Shown here: positions 1 to 9,646 of the stretch, in pieces
Position numbering within the stretch: the first letter of the stretch is position 1
How the letters are laid out: every line of letters starts with the position of its first letter
DNA from: Carnegiea gigantea
Lineage: Eukaryota > Streptophyta > Magnoliopsida > Caryophyllales > Cactaceae
Length of the DNA: 64,000 bases
Direction: 5' to 3'
Assembly: GCA_029747015.1 (NCBI GenBank)
Contig: JAKOGI010001975.1
Location: 91,679-155,678 of the forward strand
Position numbers and translations under genes: made by a program
Notes under the pieces: model-generated
The model's database searches: none
Seen by the model: the letters and a program-made list of their open reading frames with translations, nothing else
What the model was told of the DNA's origin: nothing

Positions 1-400
1 GAGTGTGTCATATAAAGAAAAGGAGAAGATTGTTTCTTAAAGAAATTAAAGATTAGTAAATTTTAGATAATAATAATCTCCACAATTTATATCCAAAATA
101 TATTTATGACTTAGTAATATCAATGTTATTATTTCATAATTTTAATATCTATTCTGAAATCACAAACTACTTTATATATTGTTCAAAGGAATATAAAATT
201 GATTAATCAACTCTAAACTTAAAATTGGATTTGAACAATTCCTCGCATGGTTTTTTCCTTGGGTGTGTAATATCATGCCTGAGTTGATATTGACTAAATT
301 GTTTTATTTTAAAAAAATTATAGCACTTAATATTCTTAAAAGTATGTCAAAGCATTAATTCCATGAAAAATTTATAGATTATAATGCCAAGTAATTTGTG

Positions 401-483
401 TGTGTGAGTGTCTCTCTCTCTCTCTTTCTCACTCTACATATATATATACACACACACATAGACATCGTGTGTGTGTGTGTGTG
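401..483. repeat. Compound microsatellite (TG/TC/TA/CA/TG)
   Basis: Short runs of GT, TC, TA, CA and GT follow one another. Ordinary simple-sequence DNA in the host flank. Confidence 0.85.
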
Positions 484-1027
484 GGGCAACCTTTTGAATT
501 TCTTCTAATGTAATGAGAGGAATTTCTAAGCTAATTACTTGTCCCAAAATCTCAAAATAATAATTTTATAAATTATTATAAGGCACAGTTATCACAGAAA
601 CACAATGTGGAGGGCAAAGAAATACTAGATATGAGAAGGATTGTGTAAATCAAATTGCTAAGCTACGAAGGATGATGGAATTTAAAAAGGAATAAAATAA
701 AGTGATTTAGCCAAATAAATGAATGAATGATAACACAAATAATGACAATACACATAATGTTGTACTATGCTGATATGGCAATACACATAATGACAATTGA
801 TAACTTGACCGATGACATAGAAGACACATGTCCTAATATTATGCTATCACTCAATTTTAATACTATTTAGATAGATATGATAATATATGATTGTAGCGTA
901 TCAACTCATATTTTATAATATTAATTTATTATTATAATCACGTGCTTCCTTGAAATATGTGTATTGTTGAATATGATTGTCAACTAGAAGCACTTAATAA
1001 AACTACATGTGCAAATCACTCACATTG

Positions 1028-1990
1028 CTTGCAAGTAAGTTAGAACTCATAGGTGGGTAGAAAAGTTGACCAAAAAAAATTGATGAACTGCTAATTAAAA
1101 TTGAATTAGTAAAGAAGTTGTAAATAGTATGTTATGAGTGTATTTAAGTTCCTACTATGATAACAAATATGTTGCATGATGTTTTAGTGTCATAGATGCC
1201 TTAGACCATGCATTTGCTCCCCTTACCTCTTCCTCGTTTTATTGTCTAAAAAAGAAAAAAGAACAAGTGATCAATTAATAGGTAGAACAATGGTTAGAAA
1301 TAGAGAAAGACAAAGAAAAATGAAAATGTAATTAGTGTATATTTTTTTAAACTTATTATAAGTACTTATCATTAGCATTCAGCATTCATCATAACCAATC
1401 AACATTCATCAGTAATCGATAGTACTTAATCATATTTCCTGCTCACATTTGATCAGCACTAATCAGTACGGATCAGTAATAAGTTACTTATAATAAATTA
1501 ATAAGAACAAGCCCTTATTATTGAATAGAATACCGCACATAATGCGACTATTAAAGTATCTTTCTATGAAATATAGCCAAAAAAGCATATCAATAAACTT
1601 AAAAAGTTATGGCCAAGCTTAGATTATTGCGATGATTATCATATTGTCAACCTATATCAGCTTACAAATTTTGATGATTTTGATGGTTTACATTTTAACA
1701 AGATATTTAAATCATTTCTTTCATAACAAATAAAAGTAAAATATTACAATCATGTATTATCTATTGATTTTATAATTTTATAGAAAATAAGGGACTTTCT
1801 TACTTATCGTATCACTGTTAATTGAAAGGAATTATAAATAAGTGAGCTTCGTACTGAAGATACAACTTTATATGAAATATGAGATGCTCTTATTTATAAT
1901 TTTATACTTTTCACTAATTTTATTAATTTGCCATAATTGGCTAAAGAAATATTGTAAATGAGGGATAAGGGATACGAAGAGAGAATAAAA
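1028..1990 (+). repeat. Diverged direct duplication, copy 1
   Basis: Landmarks recur in the same order about 0.9-1.1 kb downstream: a GATGAAC-GCTA segment (near 1083 and 2168), a TCTTCCT block (1227, 2311), TGGTTAGAxATAGAGAAAGA (1291, 2373), an AAAAAAGCAT then GCCAAGC block (1578, 2479) and an ATTTTATTAATT block (1918, 2775). The copies are too diverged to be recent. Copy 1 is interrupted near 1345-1500 by a palindromic element absent from copy 2. No coding function is visible. Confidence 0.55.
1349..1500. mobile_element. Small inverted-repeat (MITE-like) element
   Basis: About 20 bp at 1349-1369 recur as the reverse complement at 1479-1500, with one mismatch and one extra base. The ~110 bp between them are rich in degenerate ATTCATCA/GATCAGTA repeats. 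It sits where copy 2 of the surrounding duplication has no counterpart, as expected for an insertion. No target-site duplication was established, so the family is unassigned. Confidence 0.45.
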
Positions 1991-2112
1991 AGTTATAAGG
2001 AAACAATCACCTCCAAAAGTTTGAAAAAAATACAAAAATGTGCTTATTATTCATGGGAACAATAATTTCCCTTCATTAAAGCTAAGATATGATATAACTT
2101 GGTATAGGACTT

Positions 2113-3175
2113 GTTTGCAGGCAAGCTATAACTTATAAGCCAGTAGAAGAGTGGCTAAGGAACTTGATGAACCGCTAGTAAATTGAGATTATTTTATTCT
2201 CCAAAAAATAGTGACTGATACATAATACGTATCTTCATATTCATACTACAATACAAAAAATGTGTTTTATGATGTTCACTATTAGATATATCTCAGCATT
2301 TGCTGTTGCCTCTTCCTTCATTTTCTTTTCTTTAAAACAAAGAACTTTGATCACTTAAAAATGTATAAGAATGGTTAGAGATAGAGAAAGATGAATAATG
2401 ATTAAAGCATAATTTCTTGTTGGATGAAATACCCAGTATAATAGAACTGCTAAACTGTTGTGGCTGTAAAGTATAACAAAAAAGCATTTTTACAACAGAA
2501 AATAAGATTATAGCCAAGCCCAGATTATGGTGAGAATATGATGCTAATGGTGTATATATGTAAAATATTTAATAATTCATAATATATTTATTAAACTTTG
2601 CAATCTATAACAAATTTAAAAATTTTGATAACTTGATATTTACATCTCACCAAAATAGTTAAATTGTGACTTCCATAACAAACAAATTGAAATATTGAAA
2701 ACTCATATTTTTGCTATGGATCTTATAATTTTGTAGAAAGTGGGCGAGTTTCTCATTTATAATTTTATATATTATGCTAATTTTATTAATTCACCATAGT
2801 TTAAATAAAGAAAGATTATAAGAAATATCACAAACAAGTTGCCAAGTTATCCAAAGCAAGTTCGAGCCTTAGATAAGTCAACTTTAGGCTCAAAGCAATA
2901 AAGGTCTAGAATAATCAAAATTAGGCTTGTTAACTGGATTCGCTTAGACTCAACTTGTTTGGACTCTACAAGCCCATGAACCCAAATTCATAAGGCTCGA
3001 GCTCGCTTTGGATAACTAAACAACCCAGCTAGACTTCAGTGAGGCTCGCTACAAGCCAGGCTTGGCAACCAAAATGGTAAGCTGACTCATAAGGGCTTGT
3101 GACCCAGCCCACCTCACCAACACCCCTAGTTGGAATAACAAAACCACCATCCAAAAATTGCAAAATATACAAAAT
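2113..3175 (+). repeat. Diverged direct duplication, copy 2
   Basis: Partner of the 1028-1990 segment. It lacks the 1349-1500 insertion but carries its own insertion at about 2840-3129, after which the homology resumes (CCxCCAAAAxTTxxAAAAxATACAAAA at about 3146, compared with 2010). Non-coding. Confidence 0.5.
2845..3129 (-). mobile_element. Putative non-autonomous hAT-like element
   Basis: A 27-bp inverted repeat (2845-2871 against 2991-3017, two mismatches, core CTTTGGATAA) lies in sequence rich in GCTCGAG and AAGCCC motifs. On the minus strand the region begins TAGGGGTG near 3129, which resembles plant hAT terminal repeats. It interrupts copy 2 of the flanking duplication. No transposase is present, and the outer boundaries and family are inferred. 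Confidence 0.4.
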
Positions 3176-3180
3176 TATCA

Positions 3181-3298
3181 TTACTTATATGTATTTATGC
3201 ATGTTTGTATGTATGCATATACGTATATATGTGTGTATGCAAGCACACACACATGTGCGCGTGTGTGTATGATGTAAATGTATGTATGTATGCATGTA

Positions 3299-3333
<35 letters not shown>

Positions 3334-3395
3334 GTGTGTCTGTGTGCGTGTTTATGTATGTATGTATGCATGCATGCATGTATGTATGTATATAC

Positions 3396-3450
<55 letters not shown>

Positions 3451-3475
3451 TACACATATATACATACAGATATAT

Positions 3476-3536
<61 letters not shown>

Positions 3537-3544
3537 CATATAAA

Positions 3545-3604
<60 letters not shown>

Positions 3605-3724
3605 TGTGTGTGTATAACACGCGCGTTGCTGGCGCAGCGCGTACAACACACATATATATGTATGTGTGTAATTGCGCGCATGTATATACATATATACATA
3701 TACATACATATACATACATACATA

Positions 3725-3764
<40 letters not shown>

Positions 3765-3860
3765 TACGTACATATATATATATATATATACACGTATGTA
3801 TGTATGCATGTATGTATGCATGCATGTATGTATGTATATATGTATGTATGTGCGTATGCA
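3181..3860. repeat. Long TA/TGTA microsatellite at the viral junction
   Basis: About 680 bp of TGTA, TG, TA, CA and CATA repeats, including long pure alternating TA tracts at about 3485-3530 and 3551-3602. A short GC core (3617-3643, rich in GCGCG) lies near the centre. TGTATG runs on the left are mirrored by CATACA runs on the right, so the tract could extrude hairpins. It directly abuts the first viral sequence. Apparent reading frames here are artefacts of the repeat. Confidence 0.95.
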
Positions 3861-3921
3861 GGAATACCCAGCATCGAAAAAAAAACAATGAGTATCTTCT
3901 ATGCAGGAATACCCAGCACCG
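3855..3921. repeat. 22-bp direct repeat at host/virus junction
   Basis: TATGCAGGAATACCCAGCA plus CCG or TCG occurs at 3855-3876 and again at 3900-3921, separated by 23 bp with a 9-A run. The second copy runs into viral leader sequence; the first touches the microsatellite. It looks like template slippage or filler DNA made at the integration junction. Confidence 0.7.
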
Positions 3922-4107
3922 ATCGTACGGCGTGACATATTCTGGTCCCTCAAAACGGATTTTACGCTCAGTCTCTCGGCCTCAGCAACCCTAGGTTGGC
4001 TAGTCCTAGGGACCCCGACGACCAAGAGCCGGGACTTCGTCACCCGTCTGGTCATCCCGTGAGAACGTCGTCTGAGGCACGGAATTTATAGCCTATGGTG
4101 AACCCGC
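3905..4107 (-). other. Alternative GC-rich leader segment (copy 1)
   Basis: About 200 bp, much more GC-rich than its surroundings. It replaces the usual leader between exon-like 5' sequence and primer site. Its upstream edge (viral sense) falls exactly where other units have the GTAAGT donor: CAAATCAAA is followed by GCGGGTTC here and by GTAAGTTT elsewhere. A second copy lies at 25520-25722 and a ~40-bp piece at 9433-9472. The simplest reading is a spliced-in exon copied by reverse transcription. Its short minus-strand frame starting near 4055 has no recognisable product. Confidence 0.6.
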
Positions 4108-4265
4108 TTTGATTTGAATTCATAAACTTGATACAAGGTTGAAAGATGGAGTACAGGGGTTTTGAGAGAGAAGGTTGAGAAAGGTTTGTAGTGATTTATA
4201 CGATTTTGTGATAATGTGCGATAATGAGATGATCAGATGATCCCTAATACAACGCTATTGAGTAT

Positions 4266-4274
4266 CTATTTATA
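4266..4274 (-). promoter_or_regulatory. TATA box of U1
   Basis: Minus-strand TATAAATAG in a block conserved in every unit that keeps its control region (TCTATAAATAGATACTC). Equivalents: 9797-9805 (TATAAACAG), 15278-15286, 25863-25871, 36003-36011, 42270-42278, 48432-48440 and 53896-53904. It lies after ORF2 and upstream of leader and primer site, where the pregenomic RNA promoter of a caulimovirid belongs. Confidence 0.75.
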
Positions 4275-4600
4275 GAATACAAGATGGAATTAAATGTGTA
4301 CAAGTGGACGATAAAGATTGAATCTTGTGTTGATAACTTGTGCAGATAATCTTGAATTATTGGTGCTTGGTGTTGAACTTTGACTGGAACCACGTCAAAA
4401 GGGAAACAGTGTGGAATAATAATGAACCTTGGACTGTTCTTGAATTATTGTCCTTTTTGAACAGTATCTTGATGAGCTGTCTTCTTGAACAGTATTCTTG
4501 AATAATTACTCTGATGAGCTGTCCTGAACAGTGTTTAGATAAGCTGTTGTGAACAGTACGCTTGAATAATTATCCTGATGTCTTGAATTGTTTGTCGGGA

Positions 4601-4734
4601 TGAGTCATTGCCTTGGATGTTGACATGATGATGAGTCATGTCCTTGCATAATTACTTGCCGTGTTGAGTCATTGCTTGTCTTGATGAGTCATAATTACTT
4701 GCCATGTTGAGTCATTGCTTGTCTTGATGAGTCA
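4601..4734 (-). promoter_or_regulatory. Cluster of six TGAGTCA motifs upstream of TATA
   Basis: TGAGTCA occurs at 4601, 4632, 4665, 4685, 4708 and 4728, with related spacers, about 330-470 bp upstream of the TATA box in viral sense. The heptamer is the classic GCN4-type bZIP site. The cluster recurs in all other control regions with four to six copies. Between it and the TATA box lie imperfect repeats built on GAACAGT and GATGAGCTGT (4470-4560). Activity is inferred by analogy with bZIP sites in other caulimovirid promoters. Confidence 0.55.
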
Positions 4735-4773
4735 TTGGCATGATTGAATTGAGTGGTGACACGTTGAATTGCC

Positions 4774-5004
4774 TTAGTAATTGCTAGATAGTATTTTTGA
4801 CTTGCTTTCCTTGGAAAAGTAACGTGGATATTGAATTGCATCATTAATTGTTAGTCCTTTTGGATGCTGTGTGTAATTGAATTGATCTTGGATTTTTCTG
4901 CATTGAACTTGGCAAAGTGGATGGCTTGAATGCATGTATGGAATTGAATGAAATCCTGCAAAACAAAAACTACGTAAAGAAATAATGGCCCTTACTTTTG
5001 CCAA
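4774..5004 (-). other. Conserved 76-codon frame in the control region, probably non-coding
   Basis: An ATG-started frame of 76 codons lies between ORF2 and the TATA box. It is open at the same length in U1, U2 (10285-10515), U7 (42752-42982), U8 (48920-49150) and U5 (26307-26537), and broken in U3, U6 and U9. It encodes a basic, Ser-rich peptide with no family I recognise. Between U1 and U5 most base differences change the amino acid, which argues against selection on protein. Shared ancestry of regulatory DNA is the likelier reason it persists. Confidence 0.3.
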
Positions 5005-5053
5005 AGGCCGTGACCTTTGCGGGCTCTTTTCTTGATTTTGTTTTTGGTAATTG

Positions 5054-5077
5054 TCTTTTTTCTTGCTCTTTTTTTTT
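5054..5077 (-). other. Polypurine tract after ORF2 (U1)
   Basis: Minus strand reads as an A-rich, A/G run just downstream of ORF2. Equivalents: 10561-10586, 16023-16034, 36769-36792, 43031-43055, 49199-49219 and 54641-54660; U5 has mainly A at 26584-26598. Position and composition suit plus-strand DNA priming during reverse transcription. Confidence 0.45.
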
Positions 5078-5176
5078 GAATAACAATCGAGGAGTAGAAA
5101 ATCTACTCAATAGTCATAAGGATCTTGTGCATAAGGATTATCCCATGTGACCAAGGATGAATTGATTAGGGAGTAA

Positions 5177-5749
5177 TTAGTAGCGAAAATGGAAATAATC
5201 ATCTTGTAGATATTTACACCGTAGACCATATGGTGTATGAATCAGACAGGAAGCATCGATTTGGAATGGATAGTGTAATGGTATGAGGACTTGACTATGA
5301 CATTGATCAACTGGACAAATATGAATATCAGGGAACATTTTCGTAACAAATTTGAAAATATGAGGTTCAAAAGCTGTCCAATATTCAAGGTGTTTGTGGA
5401 ACCATTTGAAATAATTAATATACCCAGTATGCATAATGATGAGAACTGGATGATTGTTGACATCTTGAACAAGCGTTTGATAAGCTTTAATGAGTTTGAG
5501 ATAACTGTAAAATGATATTTCAGAGGAATTAAACCAGTCTTGATAATCAATGAAGATAGCACTTTCATTGTAGCGTGGTCCATAGAATGATGCATAGTAG
5601 AGTTTATGGTCATGCAGATAGAATAGAAGTGGTTCATGTGGAAAATTTGGTAATTCAGAAGAAAATATTTGAGTAGACGATGAAGGATGTTGAACTGAGG
5701 CTTGAGTTGGATCAGGGACTGCATAGGGAAGATGGGTTGGAGTATTCAT
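5177..5749 (-). CDS. ORF2, type A, unknown function (U1)
   Basis: Intact 190-codon frame. The ATG at 5749 is chosen because it is the first ATG and is shared by U3, U7 and U8; the frame is open to 5827 but lacks an upstream ATG. The product begins MNTPTHLPYAVPDPTQ, has a Pro/Ser/Gln-rich N-terminal ~35 residues and then an aromatic-rich domain (many Tyr, Phe, Trp). It ends FHFRY. The position behind the polyprotein matches the unassigned ORF2 of florendoviruses. About 60 bases beyond the stop, in another frame, the sequence still encodes a DPYDY tail also found behind the type-B ORF2, so the ancestor was probably longer. No function is assigned. Confidence 0.6.
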   Translation of the reverse strand: MNTPTHLPYAVPDPTQASVQHPSSSTQIFSSELPNFPHEPLLFYLHDHKLYYASFYGPRYNESAIFIDYQDWFNSSEISFYSYLKLIKAYQTLVQDVNNHPVLIIMHTGYINYFKWFHKHLEYWTAFEPHIFKFVTKMFPDIHICPVDQCHSQVLIPLHYPFQIDASCLIHTPYGLRCKYLQDDYFHFRY

Positions 5750-5901
5750 GGTAAAGGACTGAGATGTTTGAAGTGTTGATGGCTGAAAATAAATGATGGT
5801 TGTTAGAGTAAGGAAATGCTTTATCAAGGTGTTGAAAACCTGTTAAAAATCTTTTGAAAATAGTTTTAGAAATATATTACTCCGCATTGAATGGGTGAAG
5901 G

Positions 5902-8900
5902 TTAGATGATTTGATATTGGCCTATGCAGGTATTGAGTATTCTATGATTGGTTTGCCAATAGTCTATGGTTTTTTCTAAATCATGACGCTGGCAAGCTAA
6001 TTGATGATACTCATGTAACCATTTTGTATAAAAGTCTTTGAAATCTATTGAAGTTATATGATTGCGTATGCTAATGGTTAATTCTTCTAATTGTTTATTT
6101 ATTTCTTGTAATTCCTTTTGATCATTGTTGAGTCGTTGAATGAGGTCACGTTGTTCTAATTTATACCAGCATTTTGGATTATTACATTCAATTACATTAA
6201 TTTGCTTTGTTATTGAAGCGTTTTATAATGAAGGCAAATCGTTTGGATAAATAGAATCGACAAATTTGAATGATATTGTAGTATCCATAATTTCCGTATG
6301 TACACCGATCTGATCTACTTTAAATGGATAAATTTGAGTAAGGAAAGGAGTTCCAAGAATAACTTCTTTACTCATATCCCGTACTAAGATGAATGAATTT
6401 TTGAAACAATATCCTTGATTGCATATAGAAGCATTAGATAATTTATACTTAACTTGTAATGCCATACCATTAGTAGTATGGAGTCGTTTTTTTGTCCGTT
6501 CATAATATATTGAGGGAATTAATCCTTCTTGAATACAATTTTGATCTGCACCACTATCTAATAAATCAATAGTATTGCATTCAAAATTATCTTTAATTTT
6601 AAGGGTAATAGGAATATACCATTTTTGAAAATTTATTTGATTAATAGTTGAAACAAATTGTGGATCTGTAGGAGTGTCTTCTGATTGAATGTTCGGTGAA
6701 GAAGGATTATTTTCTATTAATGTTAACCTTGCTTCTAATTCAAGATCTTTTGTTTGTAATGAACATAAATCTTTGTGTAAATTTTGAATATGTTCTTTCA
6801 ACATATTAATTTCGTTTTTTAAGTCTTGAATATTAACTGCCTTTAGAATATTTGGAATCTCACGTGTTTCAAATATTTTATTGATACTTACCTTATGAGG
6901 AGGTTCTAAAGAATCTTCCTTTATTAATATACCTTTGAGTTTTTGTAAATATTCTTTCCTTAGTTTGGTATCTTGAATTTGTTCAATTAAATCTAATAAA
7001 AATTCTTTTTCACTATTATTAGTAGTTATGACATTAATACACTTATAGCATAATCTTGAAGACTCATTACCTGATGAGTATTCACTTGAGTCACTTTCTA
7101 ATTCATTAATAACATTATTTTCATAAGCAGAGGAGGATGATGAATTTTCCGATTGATTAGGCGTATCTTTGAGTTCAAATAAGGTAATTAATTTTTCTTG
7201 AATGTCTGGATGTTCTGCACAGATTTCATTGAGTTTCTTTTTAACTTTACAATTTGTTGCATAGTGGCCTAATTTACCACACTTATAACAAGTATTAGCA
7301 TTATCAATTTTTCTTTTTGGAGTAGGCTTTTTAGGACTTAATTTTTTGTAAGTTGAATTTCTTGTAGTATATGGTTTCTTCTTATTAATTTGAGTTTTTC
7401 TTCGTTTTTTTGACAGATGGAGCTTCTAACTTTGGAAGACAAAAAACCTCACAAAAAGAACCTAACTCTTTTCGCTTGGCGGCATTATCTGTTGAATATC
7501 TGGCTTGTAATTTTAATTTGTTGCATAAAAAAATTCCTTTCTTTTTAATAAAGCTTAATAATTGACCAAACGTAATTTGTTCGAATGGAATAGGGCTTTT
7601 ACTAATGAGTTCGCTCAATTTATTGAATATTCGTTTAGAAAATAAGGATGGTAATCCTGTAATGAATTTTTCCTTCCAATAGGGTTGACGACAGTCTTCC
7701 CTTTTTAATAGATATGTTAAAAATGTATCTTTGTACCAATTGTAGTCTTCTAGAGTTGGGCACCTTAGATTTGTTAAAAGAATATCTGTTGCGGCTATAA
7801 TATCTTTTGGACTTCCAAGAAAATTAGTAACTATTGTATAAATCAATGGTTCTATATTGTCTAGTTGTCCTTGAGAATTAGTATGAGTTCTAATTTTGGT
7901 ACGTTCGTCTTCTTGAATATAATTTTCCCACCAATTTTTGAGTATACTAGTGAATCCTGATGTTAATAAATCAAAAGCTTGTAAATCTGTTGCATGTTTA
8001 GTTGAATAGGCTGTACAAGCAATTAACATTCTTTGGAGGGTTATGAATATTTCATGGTCACTACGACCATCTATATTCCATTCATATATTGAATCACCAG
8101 CAAAGTTTTCAGTAATTATTGTTTTGCACTTTCAAGGTGAAGATCTGGAGGAGTTTGTTTGGAGTAATAGGGAATTTCTTTTTTATATATTTTATTAATA
8201 TTTTGGAAATCATCATCTAGTTGAGATAAATCTTTTTCTAAAATATTAACTGTACTTTTGACGGAATTAGATGTTGAAGTTTCTGCTCCTTTTAATTTTT
8301 CTTCTATTTTTGAAATTAATGGAGTATTAGCATCTGGGAGTTCTAATTTATTTGAACGTCTTATTTTAAATAAAGGTTTTGCAATCTCATCTAAAAAATT
8401 TGGTTTATCTTTCTTAGTATCATTAATATCTAAGTTTTCTAGTTTTTCAGTTAATGAATCAACTTCTTGTTTTTTAACAATTACTTCAACTTGAGTAGAG
8501 ACCATATTGACTTGTTGAGACACGGTATGTAATACTTGATTTGTATAATTATTTTGATGATATAGCTTTTTAATATCACGTAGCATTACTTGACTATTTT
8601 CTGGGTCATTTCTACCTGTTTTGAGTGGGACGGCAGGAATATTACCTTCAGGGGTATTTAATATGATTTCTTGTAATGGAGGAGTAAAAGAAGAAAGTGT
8701 TTGACCATTTAAGAGGGTCCATTTTTTTGCAAAATTAATATTAGTGTTTATTTCACTAACTTGGAATGGGTCTGGAAGATTATTATCTAAGGCAAACATA
8801 GCCCACCAATTAAAGAAAGGAATATTGACCTGGTGTCTTTCCATAAATGAATACCAATTTTGCCTAATGAATGCTTGAGCTTTTAAATCAAAGTGTGAAA

Positions 8901-9252
8901 GGAACCATTCTCTTTTGACTTTGTTTTTTATTGAGTTGAAATCTTGACGTAAGTAATCCTTGTTGATTGCAAAAGGTGTTGAATTAGTAGTGATTGCGGA
9001 AAATGATGGAGGTTGCATAGTTGAGTAGGTAGGGGAACCTACAGATGAAGTAACTTCATCTATTGACTCAGCTACGGGAGTTTTGTAATAAATCTTTTGA
9101 GTATCTTCTATGTGATTATCCATTATTTCTTTCTTTTGTTTAGGAATTTTCCAATTAGCTACATCAATTTGACTATGAACTTCCCTACTGTTCACCACAT
9201 TTGAGTTCTCACTATTACCTAAACTAAGACGATCTCTAACCCAAGAAGCCAT
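5902..9252 (-). pseudogene. ORF1 polyprotein CP-zinc knuckle-PR, MP deleted (U1)
   Basis: Starts MASWVRDRLSLG at 9252, just after the GC-rich 5' segment. The first ~43 residues are followed directly by the MDNHIEDTQK segment; about 250 MP codons present in type A1 are missing. Then come the CP region (KNWWENY near 7930), the zinc knuckle CX2CX4HX4C at 7249-7290, and an aspartic protease with DSGAD near 6550. ORF1 ends in CIGQYQII with no RT. Lesions: a 1-base deletion near 8125, a 1-base insertion near 7405, and a Gln-to-stop at about 6223. Between lesions the frames stay open, so decay is modest. Confidence 0.85.
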
Positions 9253-9420
9253 CTGAGTTACGTTGGAACACTTAGCTAAGAGTCATGCACATCCTACCGG
9301 GACCACTAGGACCACCCCACCGGGACCACCTCACCTGGGCTGACCAACAGACTTACTGGAGCTGACCAACAGCTGACCAACGCTAGCAACGGCGCGACAC
9401 TACCTAAGGGCACCTACTTG
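9253..9420 (-). other. GC-rich segment between primer site and ORF1 start
   Basis: About 165 bp with short repeats: TTGGTCAGC-like units three times and GGTGGTCCC/GGTCCC units three or four times. Its GC content stands out sharply from the rest of the unit. Copies precede ORF1 in U2, U3, U4, U6, U8, U9, P1 and P2 (for example 22943-23110); U7 has lost it. It could fold into RNA structure in the leader. Antisense frames through it are not genes. Confidence 0.6.
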
Positions 9421-9432
9421 GCTCTGATACCA
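9421..9432 (-). other. tRNA-Met primer binding site (U1)
   Basis: Minus strand reads TGGTATCAGAGC, complementary to the 3' end of plant initiator Met-tRNA, the standard minus-strand primer site of caulimovirids. It sets the unit boundary. In U1 it is preceded, in viral sense, by 40 bp of the alternative leader. Confidence 0.85.
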
Positions 9433-9472
9433 GGAATACCCAGCACCGATCGTACGGCGTGACATATTCTGT
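9433..9472 (-). other. Fragment of the alternative leader inside an ordinary leader
   Basis: About 40 bp matching 3906-3945 (CCCAGCACCGATCGTACGG core) sits between the ordinary leader, which ends CTCCTCCTG in viral sense, and the primer site. A decayed primer-like TGATATCAACAG lies at its upstream edge. It suggests template switching between two leader forms close to the primer site. Confidence 0.6.
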
Positions 9473-9646
9473 TGATATCAGGAGGAGCAGGATCGGCCTA
9501 GGCCGGGTAATAGCTAAGGCCTAAGTGTGGATTAATGCAGGGGAGCGGAGTAGCAAATTGATATGATGCAGGAAAATAATTTTTGAAATGCTAATTAAAA
9601 CAAATTTAAAATAACAGAATTGAAATGAGGAAGGGAGATGAATAAA

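Larger units (their letters stand above)
1..3180. other. Host flanking DNA, no gene recognised
   Basis: AT-rich DNA with frequent stops in all frames. No ORF of convincing length or composition is present, and no tRNA or rRNA is recognisable. It contains a short microsatellite, a diverged direct duplication and two small inverted-repeat elements, listed separately. It differs completely from the viral units that start after 3860, so it is taken as the host side of the insertion. Introns or regulatory DNA of a gene outside the window cannot be excluded. Confidence 0.7.
3877..9432 (-). mobile_element. Endogenous pararetrovirus unit U1 (type A2)
   Basis: Leftmost unit, about 5.5 kb, minus strand. 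Right to left: tRNA primer site, GC-rich 5' segment, ORF1 without MP core (CP-zinc knuckle-PR), ORF2, polypurine tract, control region with TATA box, and the alternative GC-rich leader ending at the microsatellite. No LTRs are present. No RT or RNase H lies between protease and ORF2. Confidence 0.85.

Noticed and set aside
3617..3643. GCGCG-rich core in the microsatellite as a possible origin or recombination site
   Set aside because: Too short and imperfect as a palindrome, and no associated gene or conserved motif.
3185..4055. Long overlapping frames on both strands rich in Tyr, Ile, His, Val and Cys
   Set aside because: They are translations of TA/TG/CA microsatellite, open in several frames at once, and not genes.
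5291..5515. 74-codon plus-strand frame recurring in units (also 10800, 43269, 49432)
   Set aside because: Antisense shadow of ORF2; no independent evidence of coding.
5242..5724. 160-codon minus-strand frame overlapping ORF2 in U1 (similar in U3, U7 and elsewhere)
   Set aside because: It overlaps the ORF2 frame with a biased Ile/Ser/Leu composition typical of an AT-rich off-frame; only its last few codons (DPYDY tail) look meaningful, as a remnant.
8258..8494. 78-codon plus-strand frame recurring in most units (also 13763, 19228, 33705, 52406)
   Set aside because: It is antisense to the CP region of ORF1 and its recurrence follows from that of ORF1.
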